Of a DNA stretch of 64,000 bases, positions 44,212-55,399 are shown piece by piece. How positions within the stretch are numbered: position 1 is the first letter of the stretch; each line of letters starts with the position of its first letter. A model generated the notes under the pieces. The model ran no database searches and had not been told where the DNA came from. It saw nothing but the letters and a program-made list of their open reading frames with translations. A program made the position numbers and the translations under genes. Source of the DNA: Arion vulgaris (lineage: Eukaryota; Mollusca; Gastropoda; Stylommatophora; Arionidae); contig CM036758.1 of NCBI GenBank assembly GCA_020796225.1, forward strand, positions 61,963,274 through 62,027,273, given 5' to 3'.

Positions 44212-44990
44212 TAGCGCCCGAGTGGTTTACCGGGGCCCACACTTTTGGTGTAAAGAATATAACCACTGTTACCTGCCACGCATGTCGTTAGAGGCAACTA
44301 AGGAGATTTGACTGAAATTGGATGCACGTGTCCGCTAGGGAATGCTAACCCGAAACAAATGCTTGCAGAAAACGGATGCAACGTAAAGCGCATAACATGG
44401 TGCAACGACCCCTGACAATGAGGAATGGGATCGCCCAAGTGGTTACCGGGGCCCAAATTTGGGGTGTAAAGAATAGAACCACTGTTACCTGCCATGCATG
44501 TCGTAAGAGGCGACTAAGGAGGTTGGCTGAAATCGGATGCACATGTCCTAAACTTGTAGAAATCTATGCGTTTAGGGGCCTACCAAACCAATGTGCAACA
44601 TATACACGTTCTTTGCAAAGATCAAACATATCACAAAGAGTGATTAAAATTGGTCGTAAAGAACGAACGCAAAGAAGGAGAAGAAGGAATGGGATAACAG
44701 ATTCTACGGTCGCCAATCTGCCTCGGAGATTTAGCCACGAGGTAAGAATGTCAGACCTACCATCACGAGGGTGGCCAAAACTTACTGCGGGAAGAGGTCG
44801 GCACAAACGGGGAAGCAGAAATCATAGGAATTATATCCTACAGAACTGCCCCCAGTATGCAGACTTGAGAAGAAAGAGGTAGCCCACTTTCACTAGCGTC
44901 CAAGCCAAATTGTATGGCGTGGCTAATAATCTGAGGCAGACGGCTGCCTTTATTAGAGAATCCGAAATCCTAATCTAGTGAGAACGCAGA
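44212..44990 (+). repeat. SINE-E1, split by SINE-E2
   Basis: Head 44212, core catgtcgttagaggcaacta, body to 44431, resuming at 44685 with aatgggataacagattctac and ending agtgagaacgcagaagac. Confidence 0.85.
44432..44684 (+). repeat. SINE-E2 inserted in SINE-E1
   Basis: Head cgcccaagtggttaccgggg, core catgtcgtaagaggcgacta, E2 body ggggcctaccaaaccaatgt, tail cgcaaagaaggagaag. The 11-bp duplication aggaatgggat lies at 44421-44431 and 44685-44695. Confidence 0.9.
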
Positions 44991-44992
44991 AG

Positions 44993-45092
44993 ACGAACTG
45001 TATGGCGTGGCTGATAACCTGGGACAGACGGCTGCCTTAATTAGAGAATCCGAAACGCAATCTAGTGAGAACGCAGAAGAAGAAGAAGATCT
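44993..45092 (+). repeat. SINE-E1 terminal 95 bp, tandem to the previous copy
   Basis: gacgaactgtatggcgtggc through tctagtgagaacgcagaaga repeats the last part of the SINE-E1 just before it, with its own (GAA)n tail. Confidence 0.8.
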
Positions 45093-46391
45093 GATTAGGA
45101 AACACCCACTACTCTGTCCTACTTTTCTACTTTTCTCGCAAGGTATTTTTGACCTTCTAGTTCTTGTCTTCTCTGTAGATTCTATTCTAGTCAAGTGTAC
45201 GTCTGTTTACGCCGCTGACTCCATTTAAATACATTTTGTTGTTACGGGCCCCCAAAAGTTTCTATATAAATAAATGGACAGCAATTAATTATCGTTTATG
45301 TTACAATAGTAAACAATGTCTTTCAATTTAACATTTTAATAAACAGGAAGAGTTTCCTTTGCCTTGAACAAGACGCGACATCATTAGCCTCATCAGTACA
45401 TTTGCTTTCATTTCTGCCAGCGATCCATTCTGAAGCTCAGCAAAATGTATTGTAGCAAAGTCCAATGCACAACAACATTACATATCCTATCCTTCCCCAG
45501 ATCGTTTCAGCCAATTACTTACTTAAATTTCATTCTTCTAGCGATGGAGTTCATATTACACAATACCAACAGTCAAGCTGGTTCCAATTTCTTAAACTGC
45601 AGGAAACTTCAAATTATTTTTTATTTTGTCCTGTCAGACATTTAGACTCCGGTCTGGTCCGGGTCCTTTGATTTCGCAGCGGAAATAGTTTACCACTGTT
45701 TTATACATGTTTATAAAATTTAATTTTCTGTTTGAAATGTCACAGATCATAATATTTCTTCAAGCGCGTGAGGACACCCTGTGAGTACCTCGCAGCCCAC
45801 GAGATCGGCGGACTCCAGTTTAGAAAACGCTGAGCAAGTGGATGAATTTTCGAGCTTCCGCACTCAAAATTAGTTCTCAGTTTGAGTATGTCTATTCATG
45901 TCTGCGCAATGACAGAAAAGTATTTATCGGTTCCAGCCGATCTCTGCTTCATGTCTGCAGCTACATTTACGAAAAGCGTCAATCACAGATTCACGGAATC
46001 GGAATTTCAACCCTTTACATCTCTTATTTACTAAAGTTTGCCAATACTAGTTTCCTTTTCTGTGACCACGTTTCATGGAAGCGTCTGTTTAGACTCTGTT
46101 TACTTGTCTCTTTTTGAATGGACACCCATGCATATATGCCTGCCAGTATGTTTCAAATTCTCGCCGTCTTGAAAGAAACCCTGACCAGTTTAATTAATAA
46201 AATTACAAGTTGTGTGAATATTTGCTGAATGTGGCAGTTATACATGGATCAATATGGATTGAAACAGACAAAGAATAACTGGTAGCAGTTTATCACAAGA
46301 GTGCTTTCTTTCTACCACGCGAGTGTACATATGAATTTGTAAACAATTACAAATACAAATAGAATATAAATATTAATACAACGAGTAACTT
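45093..46391. other. unassigned; one hAT-like terminus
   Basis: The reverse complement of 45770-45832 begins cagcgttttctaaactggag, a hAT-type end similar to 24756. I found no partner end or duplication. Small frames at 45445 and 45842 have no support. Confidence 0.4.
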
Positions 46392-46605
46392 CTTCTTCTT
46401 CTTTTCTTTCTTCTTTTGTCGTTATGCTGCTACCGGGTTGTTGCCCAGTGTCGTGGTTTTCTGTTTAGATCTTGCTCGGCTCTAACGGCTTGGGTGATAG
46501 TAGTTTTTGTTCTTCGACAGGATTTTGCTATACTATCTAACTATCTTTTTCGTGGTCTTCCTCTCATCTTCTTTCCTGATGTTCTGTTCAGGTAACTGTC
46601 AACTG
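46392..46605 (-). pseudogene. R-family LINE tail
   Basis: (CTT)n tail complement at 46391-46416, ctgctaccgggttgttgccc, and tctttttcgtggtcttcctc (the RKTTKKMV-type end), parallel to 2150-2370. Confidence 0.7.
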
Positions 46606-46638
46606 TATTTTCTTGAACAGCAAACAAGATCTAACCAT

Positions 46639-47382
46639 CATCTCTCTGAAGGTATACAAACAATTAATTATTATTTCTCTGAAGGTATACAACAATTTAA
46701 TTATCATTTCTCTCTGTTGATATACAACATTTAATTATCATTTCTCTGAAGGTATACAGCATTTAATTATCTTCTCTCTGAAGGTATACAATATTTAATT
46801 ATCACTTCTCTGAAGGTATAGAATCTTAATTATATTTCTTGAAGGTATACAGCATTTAATTATCTTCTCTCTGAAGGTATACAATCTTTAATTATCATCT
46901 CTCTGAAGGTATAGAATCTTTAATTATCATCTCTCTGAAGGTATAGAATCTTTAATTATCATCTCTCTGAAGGTATACAACATTTAATTATCTTCTCTCT
47001 GAAGGTATACAACATTTAATTATCACTTCTCTGAAGGTATACAGCAATTTAATTATCATCTATCTGAAGGTATACAACATTTAATTATCACTTCTCTGAA
47101 GGTATTCAACATTTAATTATCATCTCTCTGAAGCTATACAACATTTAAGTATCATCTCTCTGAAGGTATACAACATTTAATTATCATCTCTATGTTGATA
47201 TACAACATTTAATTATCATTTCTCTGAAGGTATACAACATTTAATTATCTTCTCTCTGAAGGTATACAACATTTAATGATCTTCTCTCTGAAGGTATACA
47301 ACATTTAATTATCATCTCTCTGAAGGTATATAACATTTAATTATCATTTCTCTGAAGGTATACAGCAATTTCATTATCATCG
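46639..47382. repeat. 32-bp minisatellite, about 23 units
   Basis: Unit tctctctgaaggtatacaac plus atttaattatca, with small length variants. Confidence 0.93.
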
Positions 47383-47415
47383 ACTGCAAGTGAGATGGCT
47401 AGTACATTTTGTCAT

Positions 47416-47680
47416 CAAATGGAAGAATAACTAAGAATCCAACATAGATGCAATAAACAAATGGAAGAATAACTAACGAAATCCAACATAGATGCAATAA
47501 AACAAATGGAAGAATAACTAACTCAACATGATGCAATAAAACAAATGGAAGAATAACTAAGAATCCAACATAGATGCAATAAAACAAATGGAAGAATAAC
47601 TAACGAAATCCAACATAGATGCAATAAAACAAATGGAAGAATAACTAACGAAATCCAACATAGATGCAATAAAGCAAATC
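47416..47680. repeat. 44-bp minisatellite derived from LINE coding sequence, six units
   Basis: Unit aaacaaatggaagaataact, aacgaaatccaacatagatg, caat. The part ctaacgaaatccaacat(a/g)gatg matches the RT thumb coding sequence seen on the minus strand at 15640-15680 (ISNEIQHGCNK). The array runs straight into the continuation of that LINE at 47681. Confidence 0.85.
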
Positions 47681-48105
47681 AAATTATAGAACAAATTTAA
47701 TTAATTTGAACACAAAAAGAACATTGTTCAACACAATCTTTCTCCTAACATTATGCTATCAGTGCAACAGCAACCAAGACGTTTAGATCAAATGATAGAA
47801 GAAAACTAATCACGAGAGAGATGAAGTGTCTACGCAGAATACCTGAGGGTATCAAGAAGAGGCCGATTTAGAAATGAAAACATCAGGAAAAAAGTGGGTG
47901 CAACATCTGTAAAGAACACCATCAAGAAGCAACACATTAAATAGTTCAGCCACATAAGCATATTACCAGCAGACAGTGTTCCTCAAAGAGAAATGTTACT
48001 CCGATACAGTAGATACAAAGCAAAAGGCCTCAACTCACAAGGCGGACCTCAGAAATAACAAATGAAAAACACTATTTATAACGTGCACACAAAAGCCCGT
48101 TAGAT
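47681..48105 (+). pseudogene. LINE RT thumb/tail, continuation of the array-bearing copy
   Basis: ttctcctaacattatgctat (FLLTLCYQ), agagatgaagtgtctacgca (EMKCLRR), aacatcaggaaaaaagtggg (NIRKKVG). Colinear with 15205-15600 minus. Multiple stops. Confidence 0.75.
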
Positions 48106-48134
48106 AAATTTCTTTTTATCCTGACGCAGTGAGA

Positions 48135-48560
48135 CAAACAATGACAGAACAGGATATGTCCAGACTCTCCACCTTTCATACAACTTGTCTGCGAAAAATC
48201 TTACGAGTGTACTGGCCGACTACTATCTCGAACCAAGAATTGCTTGCACGATGCTAACAAGAGAATATGGGAGCTATCATCCGAAGACGACGCTGGAGAT
48301 GGATTGGACATGTGATGCGCATGGAAACTGGCTCCGACACGAAAACTGCACTGAGATGGACTCCAAAGGGTAGGCGAAAGTGTGGAAGACCCAAGACGAC
48401 CTGGAGGAGAACGATAGAGCAAGAACTGAAGGAAATGAATCATATCTGGAACACAATACAGAGGAAGGCCATGAACAGGGAAGAATGGTGTGCGTTTGTT
48501 GCGGCCCTAAACGCCAAGGGCGTAACAGGCTAAAGAGAGAGATTGAGACAAACCAGGATT
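48135..48560 (+). pseudogene. RTE-like LINE 3' end, near-identical to the copy at 27.6 kb
   Basis: From tgacagaacaggatatgtcc to aacaggctaaagagagag. About 15 differences in about 390 bp versus 27597-27985. It encodes IIRRRRWRWIGHVMRMETGS, GRPKTTWRRTIEQELKEM and AALNAKGVTG followed by a stop, the longer native C terminus. One stop (taa at 48257-48259) breaks the frame. Only the last fifth of the ORF is present (5' truncation). Confidence 0.85.
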
Positions 48561-48744
48561 AAAGAGGAGACAAAAAATAAGGAAGAGAGTCAAAGGCCTC
48601 CGTCAACAGAGGTTGTGCCGTTTCGTTTATTTTCTATTTATGTTTAAGCACTAGAAGGCATCAGATTATCTGCAGCCTAGCTTCCTTTAGAATCTTAGTC
48701 TGGCACTGCATATACCTGACATTTCTCAGAATTTGTTCAATCAG
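48561..48744. other. short unassigned spacer
   Basis: Nothing recognised between the two LINE ends. Confidence 0.4.
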
Positions 48745-48915
48745 ATACCAGTTATATGTGGACTTCAATCATAGCACTTCGGACATGTTCATTGGTGCTT
48801 CGATCCCGCCACAACAAATCCAGCAGCGTCCATAGGTCCAACATGCCAGTTCGATGTTGATTAATCAATCTTTTTGCATATGTGGTATGTCGTTCTTTTT
48901 GGACTGTACCAATAC
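48745..48915 (-). pseudogene. RNaseH-1 LINE 3' end
   Basis: Minus strand: KERHTTYAKRLINQHRTGML and LLDLLWRDRSTNEHVRS. It shows the uninterrupted sequence across the insertion point at 5889/6272. Confidence 0.7.
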
Positions 48916-48984
48916 CGTCACACATTTCTCTCAATCAAGTCAGGGACTGGGAGTCATAACCTTGAAACTCCTATACGGAAAGAA

Positions 48985-49316
48985 TCCACCGTTTTCGAAG
49001 ACAAAGAGAACCAATTTACTTAAGACAGAGAACCACCATTTACTCTTAAGACAAAGAAACCACCCTTACTCTGTAAGACAAAGAGAAACCACCATTTACT
49101 CTGTAAGACAAAGAGAAACCACCATTTACTCTGTAAGACAAAGAGAAACCACCATTTACTCTGTAAGACAAAGAGAAACCACCATTTACTCTGTAAGACA
49201 AAGAGAAACCACCATTTACTCTGTAAGACAAAGAGAAACCACCATTCTATCTGTAATTCAAAGAGAAGCCATCGCTTTCTCTGTAGGCAAAAGAGAAACC
49301 ATCGTATTCTCTGAAG
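48985..49316. repeat. 30-bp minisatellite, about 11 units
   Basis: Unit ctgtaagacaaagagaaacc plus accatttact; outer units diverged. Open in frames on both strands because 30 is a multiple of 3. Confidence 0.93.
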
Positions 49317-49687
49317 TCTATATTTATGGAGCGTCCTAACCAACAGTGATAATAAGTTGTGTAGACACATCATCTCGTTCGTCAGACAGCGTTTCGTATA
49401 CGACAGATGCCATGTGAAAGTATAAAGGAAGCTTCTGATTAATGAATACCACCATTTTATATTACTTTTACTACCATTACACATTTTCATCATCTGAGCA
49501 TTACCATAATCATTTTCCAAAATGGTTGCCAGTTACTGCTATCATTCGATTAACCGCTACGGTTAGTACTCGTAAAATCTATTCATGGTTGGAACACGAG
49601 GACCAAGCAAGGGCGGATGCTGGGTAGGAAAATATCAGAAATATAACTGCATACGATCAGAAATTTGTCATGAAAATGAATTTTTCT
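49317..49687. other. unassigned spacer
   Basis: No repeat or gene seen. Confidence 0.4.
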
Positions 49688-49910
49688 TCTTCTTTCTTCT
49701 TGAACGCTCCATATGTTAAGCCCTCTTTGTGATTGGTGTGTGATCTGAGCATAAGAGCGATTGTACGTTGTGCTAGTTATGTACCTACAAGTGCATCCGA
49801 TTCCATCGATGCTTTTTATTTACTAGGTTTGCTTCCTTAGGTGCCTATGTAGGTTGCATTGTTACTATATTTTGCTTTGTTTGCGAGCCCTACACACGGG
49901 CGAAATGAAT
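49688..49910 (-). repeat. SINE-D copy, partly deleted
   Basis: cttctttcttcttgaacgct, gcgattgtacgttgtgct, then a shortened core and head. Confidence 0.75.
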
Positions 49911-49929
49911 GTTATAAAAATAGTATTTA

Positions 49930-50225
49930 CTTTTACTAGTAATGGTTTATGGTTTAAAAAGACGCTGGTGTTGGATAGGACACACTTTGCGAAAACCGGA
50001 GGGGAATATAACAAGAAGGGTCCTTGCCTGAACCCGCAGGAACAGCGAAAGAAGGGGAGGTCGAAGAAATACATGGAGATGAGATTTGGAGGCGGAGATC
50101 AACAATATAAAGAAGAGTTGGAGGGAGCTGCAGGAGATAGCTAGAGATAGGAAGACTTGGCATGAGTTGGTTGAGGGCATATGCCCAACCCGGGTAAAAG
50201 GCAAAGATAGAGAGAGAGAGAGTAA
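49930..50225 (+). pseudogene. LINE tail ending in (GA)n
   Basis: KRRW then WIGHTLRKPEGNITRR (with shifts), QEQRKKGRSKKYMEM, EELEGAAGDS, and in another frame ARDRKTWHELVEGICPTR. The (GA)n tail at 50205-50222 follows. Confidence 0.7.
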
Positions 50226-50269
50226 TGGTTTATATGTTTGAATATGTTCATTAACGCATGTCTAACATG

Positions 50270-51050
50270 TAGTTTTGATGTGTGTGATTATGCTGTGTGT
50301 GGTTATGTTGTGTGTATTATATTGTGTGTGTTTTGTTGGTTATGTTGTGTGTGATAATGTTTGTGTGATAATGTTATGTGTGATTATGTTATGTGTGGTT
50401 ATGTTATGTGTGGTTATGTTGTGTGTGGTTATATTGTGTGTGTGTGTGTGGTTATGTTGTGTGTGATAATGTTATGTGTGATAATGTTATGTGTGATAAT
50501 GTTATGTGTGGTTATGTTGTGTGTGTTTTGTTATGTGGGTTATGTTGTGTGTGTGTGTGGTTATGTTGTGTGTGTGTGCTGTTATGTTGTGTGTGTTATG
50601 TTGTGTGTGATTATGTTATGTGTGATTATGTTGTGTGTGTTATGGTGTTGTTGTGTTTTGTTGTGTGTGTGTGTGGTTATGTTGTGTGTGTGTGTGGTTA
50701 TGTTGTGTGTGTGTGTGGTTATGTTGTGTGTGTGGTTATGTTCTGTATGGTTATGTTGTATGTGTGTGTTATGTTGTATGTGTGTGTTATGTTGTATGTG
50801 TGTGTATGTTGTATGTGTGTGGTTAGTTGTATGTGTGTGGTTATGTTGTGTGTGTGTGGTTATGTTGTATGTATGTGGTTATGTTGTGTATGTGTGTGGT
50901 TATGTTGTGTGTGTTTTGGTGTGTTGTGTGTGTGTGGTTGTGTTGTATGTGTGTGTTATGTTGTATGTGTGTGGTTATGTTCTGTGTGGTTATGTTGTGT
51001 GTGTGTGTGTGTGGTTATGTTGTATGTGTGTGGTTATGTTGTATGTGGTG
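50270..51050. repeat. GT-rich degenerate tandem tract, 0.8 kb
   Basis: Irregular repeats of tgtgtgtggttatgttgtg. Alternating purine-pyrimidine runs could adopt Z-DNA. Cys/Val-rich frames in three phases are artefacts. Confidence 0.93.
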
Positions 51051-51469
51051 CTCGCAAAGAAGATAAAGAAAAAACATCAAATTCTTCAAAAAACATTGCT
51101 ATTGAGAGCTAGAATCAAATGGTAGCTATGTCTTAGACATTTCCAATTTCCGGAAACTGCATATGGACCGTGTGTATCTGTTGTTTAGCTTTCTATATGG
51201 TATTTATTTTTGTTGGGAAACTCGGAAATAGCTTTTCTTCTGACTATGGCGCATCCCGGGCATTTTAGCAGTACATATTTTGCTGTTTCAAATGGATAAA
51301 TACATTTGTAGTGATTTGGTGCATGTGAAGTCAGGTCTGCATGGTCTATTGAGAACATGCCCAAGCTCTATACCAACGCAATCTTGGAAGAAGAAGAAGC
51401 GGTCGTCCAAGAAGACAAGGTTTCGATGACATTGGAAATCGTGGAATATATTTTATAGGAAGTAGCCAT
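51051..51469. other. unassigned; one LINE-like scrap
   Basis: 51385-51440 (aagaagaagcggtcgtccaa, gacattggaaatcg) resembles the GRPRR end of a LINE tail. Otherwise no feature. Confidence 0.35.
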
Positions 51470-51685
51470 CAACAAGAGTAAACGAGTATTCGATTTTTTG
51501 GGCAATACTTATACGTTCAGTAGTTTGACATTGCTTTCTGAACGATGAGGTCTATTTTACAGTTTGTAAAAATTCAAGGAACTAATGTGATTCCAAACTT
51601 GCTCTTCGTGGAGTTTGAACCAGGTACTCTTGGGTTGTGATCGAGCTCTCTACCGCTTAAGCTACGGACGCCCACTGGCATTAGA
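51470..51685 (-). repeat. SINE-G, near full length
   Basis: gacattgctttctgaacgat, B-box complement gagtttgaaccaggtactct, head complement ctaccgcttaagctacggac. Confidence 0.8.
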
Positions 51686-51712
51686 AACATATTACTTCTT
51701 CCTCTTCATACA

Positions 51713-51862
51713 TACTAGGTTGGGATTCCGGATTCTTTAATAAAGGCAGCCATCTTCTTCAGATTGTCAGCAACACTATATAGTTTGTCTTGGACGCTGA
51801 TGTAGGTTTGCCACCTCCTTCTTCTCATGTCTGCATACTGGGGGACAGTTCAGTAGGATATG
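51713..51862 (-). repeat. SINE-E1, 3' fragment
   Basis: ggttgggattccggattctt, tttaataaaggcagccatc and gtctgcatactgggg, as in the minus copy at 31840-31990. Confidence 0.75.
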
Positions 51863-52009
51863 CAGTGAAGGACACATTACAGCCACACGGAATGACTATA
51901 CAAATAAAATTTACTCTGTGTTATTATTGTAATACAAATTTAGTAAATCATTTTTCAAAAATACTAATAGAGTGAACAATTATAACCATTTTTTTGAACA
52001 TTTAGATGG

Positions 52010-52495
52010 GGTTCTCTCTCTCTCGATCCCCGCCTAGACCGATGAACCAAATCTCTTCATGAATTTTACCGTTATTTTTAGGGACTCCGTCTCTCCGTAC
52101 AGCTTCTCGCGAAGCTCAGTGTTAACGGGCCAGGTTTCGCTTCTTAGGTCTGCTAACAATTGGCATTCTTGCAATATGTGCTCTGCCGTCATGTCCGCCT
52201 TTTCACAGTGGCACAGGCTAGTTATGCCAATTTAAATTTGTTGAACATGTGTGCCCAAAGATTGTTATGGCCGGTACGGAGGCGGAATATATCAACTTGT
52301 TCGCTACGGGATAGACCATAATATCCATCCCTGCTGCTGTGTTGTGGGTGATCTTTCGATCCCTTTTCTTTGTACTGCCAACCGATGGTTGTTTTGGCTT
52401 CCTCATAGCTGATCTCGTGGTCAGTCTGCGGTAGTCGCCTACCTTCTTTTGCTAGCCTGTCGGCTTCTTCATTTTCGCTTATATAGATGGGGTTT
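52010..52495 (-). pseudogene. RNaseH-2 LINE 3' end
   Basis: Minus strand: SENEEADRLAKEGRRLPQTD, YGLSRSEQVDIFRLRTGHNN, then shifts through the C-terminal cysteine region, and a 3' end with an (AG)n tail (ct run at 52013-52024). Its 5' side is cut by another LINE at about 52496. Confidence 0.78.
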
Positions 52496-53125
52496 ATCAT
52501 CAGGTTTCGTGCCGGCTGACGTAGGCGATCATGGATCTCCACAAATCTCTGTCTCTGGTGTTTGCCATCATCTCAGATGTTGACGCTCTGCCGTGCCATG
52601 AAGTCAGGCTGTCCAAAATGTTCTCTCTCTGTCTTTCTGTCTCGTTTTCCCTTTATTTTACTGGTTGTCACAATGTGTTCTAAACCTTCCTTTCTCATCA
52701 CATGCTCGAACAATGGTGACTGCCTATTTCTTATATTGATGATAAGCTTTCTCTGTATCTTGACTTAATTCAACACCTCCATTAGTCATTTTAGCAGGCC
52801 ATGTTATTCTCATCATTCTTCTGTATAACCACATCTCTACGGCTCTCAGAGATTTTTCGATCTGTTTGTTTATTGTCCATGACTCGCATCCGTATGTCAG
52901 TATTGGTGCTACGTAGGAACTGTATAACTCTCATTCTGACCTCAATTGGCAATGACTTGTTGCATATAATACTTTTCATTTCCTGGAGCGCTGCTTTGGC
53001 CTGTCCTATTGTACTCTTTGTTTTCATTTTCATTCTGCTCTTTATTTCTGATTTGCATCTGCCATAGTTTTTATAGCTATGGGTGAACCCTAAGCACTTT
53101 CTCCTGGCAAACATCATTTTTAGAC
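52496..53125 (-). pseudogene. LINE RT thumb and tail
   Basis: Minus strand 53117-52794: GFTHSYKNYGRCKSEIKSRM, IGQAKAALQEMKSIICNKSL, VMDNKQTDRKISESRR, then after stops RQRENILDSLTALHGRASTS. 3' end catcaggtttcgtgccggct-type, shared with 54450. Confidence 0.75.
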
Positions 53126-53345
53126 CCAGTCAGCCACCGTCACTATTACTTCCCATGACGTTTAGTGTCAGAAGCGAAAGTATATAGAATAAATAGACAG
53201 ACTGGCGTGCAAACGGTGTACTAGTTAACAGAGAACGTGTAACCACATTTGAAACTATACTCAAAGGGGGATAAGTGATCATGACGAATAAACGTGAGGA
53301 ACATTATCTGGCAGTAATTATCTCTCTTGAATGGAAATGCCGTGA
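53126..53345. other. short unassigned spacer
   Basis: No feature seen. Confidence 0.4.
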
Positions 53346-53786
53346 TCGATTGATTCAATTGATTGATTGGTTGATTGATAGGACCATCATAATTGCACTT
53401 TGGTGTGTGCTCCGATCTTATTTCTAACACAGAAAGATCTCAGGGGTAGTGCACGAACACCGTACCACTGGCGAGGGACCGCGATATAATTTTGAAGATG
53501 TTTACAATATTCTGTAGGAATTTTTTTTTCTCTTTTCTAAGTTTGCCCAGGTAGCGGCATTCCAGCATACTCTTCTCGATTTTGATCTACCTGGGGTTAT
53601 TTTAGTACTCAAATTGAACACGTGACCAAGGTTTTCTGGTTCGTCTCCTATATGACTAGGTACTCCATCTTCCCTATCAGGGATATCTAAAAAAAAATAT
53701 TTCGATTGCTTACCGCGGTGAACGAGCCGGGTACCTTTAGAGCGACAGGTGAGCACTTTGCCTCCACGCCACAAAAACCTCTACAG
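53346..53786 (-). repeat. SINE-A, full length
   Basis: (ATTG) tail at 53349-53375, ataattgcactttggtgtgt, central complement, head complement tttgcctccacgccacaaaa. Confidence 0.8.
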
Positions 53787-54017
53787 CATGAAGAGGGAAG
53801 CTCGTCAGACGTTCAGTGAGATCAGACCAGTCTGTTCTACTCAGAGAATACCTAGTGTTTAAGACAACTTCCTGGTGAAGATATGTAAAGTGAGTAACAA
53901 TATTACTGAGCTAAGCTAGATTGGAAGCTTCGGATCAGAGAACAGTAACTGCTTGATATCGCCATGAGTAACAGATAGTAGGTGGAAACTCCAGATATCT
54001 AGAAACCCCAGATAGAA

Positions 54018-54275
54018 AATGGGGTCTATACTGCTAACTGGTTAAGCTCTCGCTTCGCGTTCTGAAGGTCATGGATTCGAATCCGGACCGCGACGTTCTG
54101 TTCCCGGGTGTATTTTTGATCATTCACAATAATTGTTGCCGAAACTAGGGAGTTTGTGCTGTGTGCAATACTCTCGGCAGATGGAGTGCTAGTTCTGCGG
54201 AGAGGGACCGAGCCATATGGGGTAAAGTCTGGTGCAATGGAGTCAATCCTTCGATTTTAGACCCTTTTAAGTGGG
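54018..54275 (+). repeat. SINE-C, full length
   Basis: Head tactgctaactggttaagct, B box tggattcgaatccggac, ctcggcagatggagtgctag, 3' end tcaatccttcgattttagac. Confidence 0.83.
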
Positions 54276-54339
54276 AACATAAAAATATAGGATAACGGTA
54301 GGAAAACTTTCATTTTTACTGCGAGTCCCACGAGGTTAG

Positions 54340-54368
54340 TAAAGGGTTAATCTGTCAGATTAACCCCT
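54340..54368. repeat. back-to-back TTAA ends
   Basis: gggttaatctg (54344-54354) and cagattaaccc (54356-54366) are perfect inverted repeats around one base, each carrying TTAA next to CCC. Looks like two piggyBac-type termini facing away from each other. Confidence 0.6.
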
Positions 54369-55101
54369 TCACCCTCCTGAGTCGATATACTGGCTTACTG
54401 TATTTTTTTTAATGAAGCAAAGTCAGTACACTGCCTAATGCAATATCATCATCATCATCAGGTACCGTGCCGGCTGGCGTAGGCGATCGTGGATTTCCAC
54501 AAATCTATGTCGTTGGTGTTTGCTATCAACTCAGATGTTGACGCTCTACCGTGCCATAAAGTCAGGCTATCCAAAATTTTCTCTCTCTGTCTTCCTCTGT
54601 CTCGTCTACCCTCGATTTTAGTGGTTGTCACAATGTGTTCTAAACCTCTCCTCTTCATCACATGCCCGAAATTTTAATGCAGTATACAGTGCTTTTAAAA
54701 TGCGTCTGGTGGTAAAAAATAAAATAGGAGTGAAAGGGTTAATATCTATAATACTTCTCTTCAGTAGGTTAACTCTTAAACTGTGTTTCATAATTTGTGT
54801 TTCCTCGAACGCATTTTGTTTTTCTTGAGTTCGCCCGCTATGAATTCGAGGTTGTCCGGATGCATGGTATGGCGCTTCTGACTGATTTTTGCGTGAAGGT
54901 GTGCTTTCCTTATTATCAGTGGCCCCCGCCGTACAAGCGTGCCTTCTCCGACTTCAGAGGTATTCGAACTCATTTATATTGCAATGTACAGATACTAAAT
55001 TTTAAGCCTGTACACTGACTTTGTACACTGACTTTGTGTACACGCTGACTTTTAGCTGAAAACTTAAGAAATTATGCGGCTCAGAAGAGTGGAAGGGTTA
55101 A
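54360..55101. mobile_element. piggyBac-like element, non-autonomous, with a LINE inside
   Basis: Left end ttaaccccttcaccctcctg and right end cagaagagtggaagggttaa are imperfect inverted repeats beginning with TTAA, the piggyBac target. 54880-54960 is a segment (ctgactgatttttgcgtgaa) seen in several other places. No transposase frame. Confidence 0.6.
54450..54675 (-). pseudogene. LINE tail with (ATC)n end
   Basis: Minus frame 54661-54458: RGLEHIVTTTKIEGRRDRGR, REKILDSLTLWHGRASTS, DLWKSTIAYASRHGT; the 3' tail is seen as catcatcatcatca at 54448-54461. Inserted within the piggyBac-like element. Confidence 0.78.
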
Positions 55102-55164
55102 ATACGGTGTATCGGGCTGTAATACTACAACCCAGATACAATGAGTGGAGAACGAGGACTGATT

Positions 55165-55352
55165 GTATTCATAGAAGTTGCCCGCCCACCCAGAGTGTTC
55201 GTAGCGCGTTGGACGACGGGGCACATAGTTCCCTGTGAGTGCGGGTTCAATTCCACGGGCTGGCAGAAAAGGCCACAGGTTCTCCAGATTTACGGTGTTC
55301 GTGACACCGAACCGAAGGGTTATGATGTCCATGGTACCGAACCGAAGAACTG
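55165..55352 (+). repeat. SINE-J copy
   Basis: tRNA head tcgtagcgcgttggacgacg, B box gtgcgggttcaattccacgg, 3' part acaccgaaccgaagggttat. Confidence 0.8.
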
Positions 55353-55399
55353 AAAAAAGGTTAAAAAACATTGATAGAAGTTCATCTACATTTTAAGAA

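Noticed and set aside
45842..46117. 91-codon plus-strand frame
   Set aside because: No domain, splice site or repeat-free support; begins just outside a hAT-like terminus.
48854..49520. Overlapping sense and antisense frames of 161 and 166 codons
   Set aside because: The 30-bp array is open on both strands, and the sense frame begins inside an antisense RNase H LINE fragment.
50275..51125. Cys/Val-rich frames of 240-254 codons
   Set aside because: Read-through of a GT-rich tandem tract in several frames; no metallothionein or toxin-like organisation.
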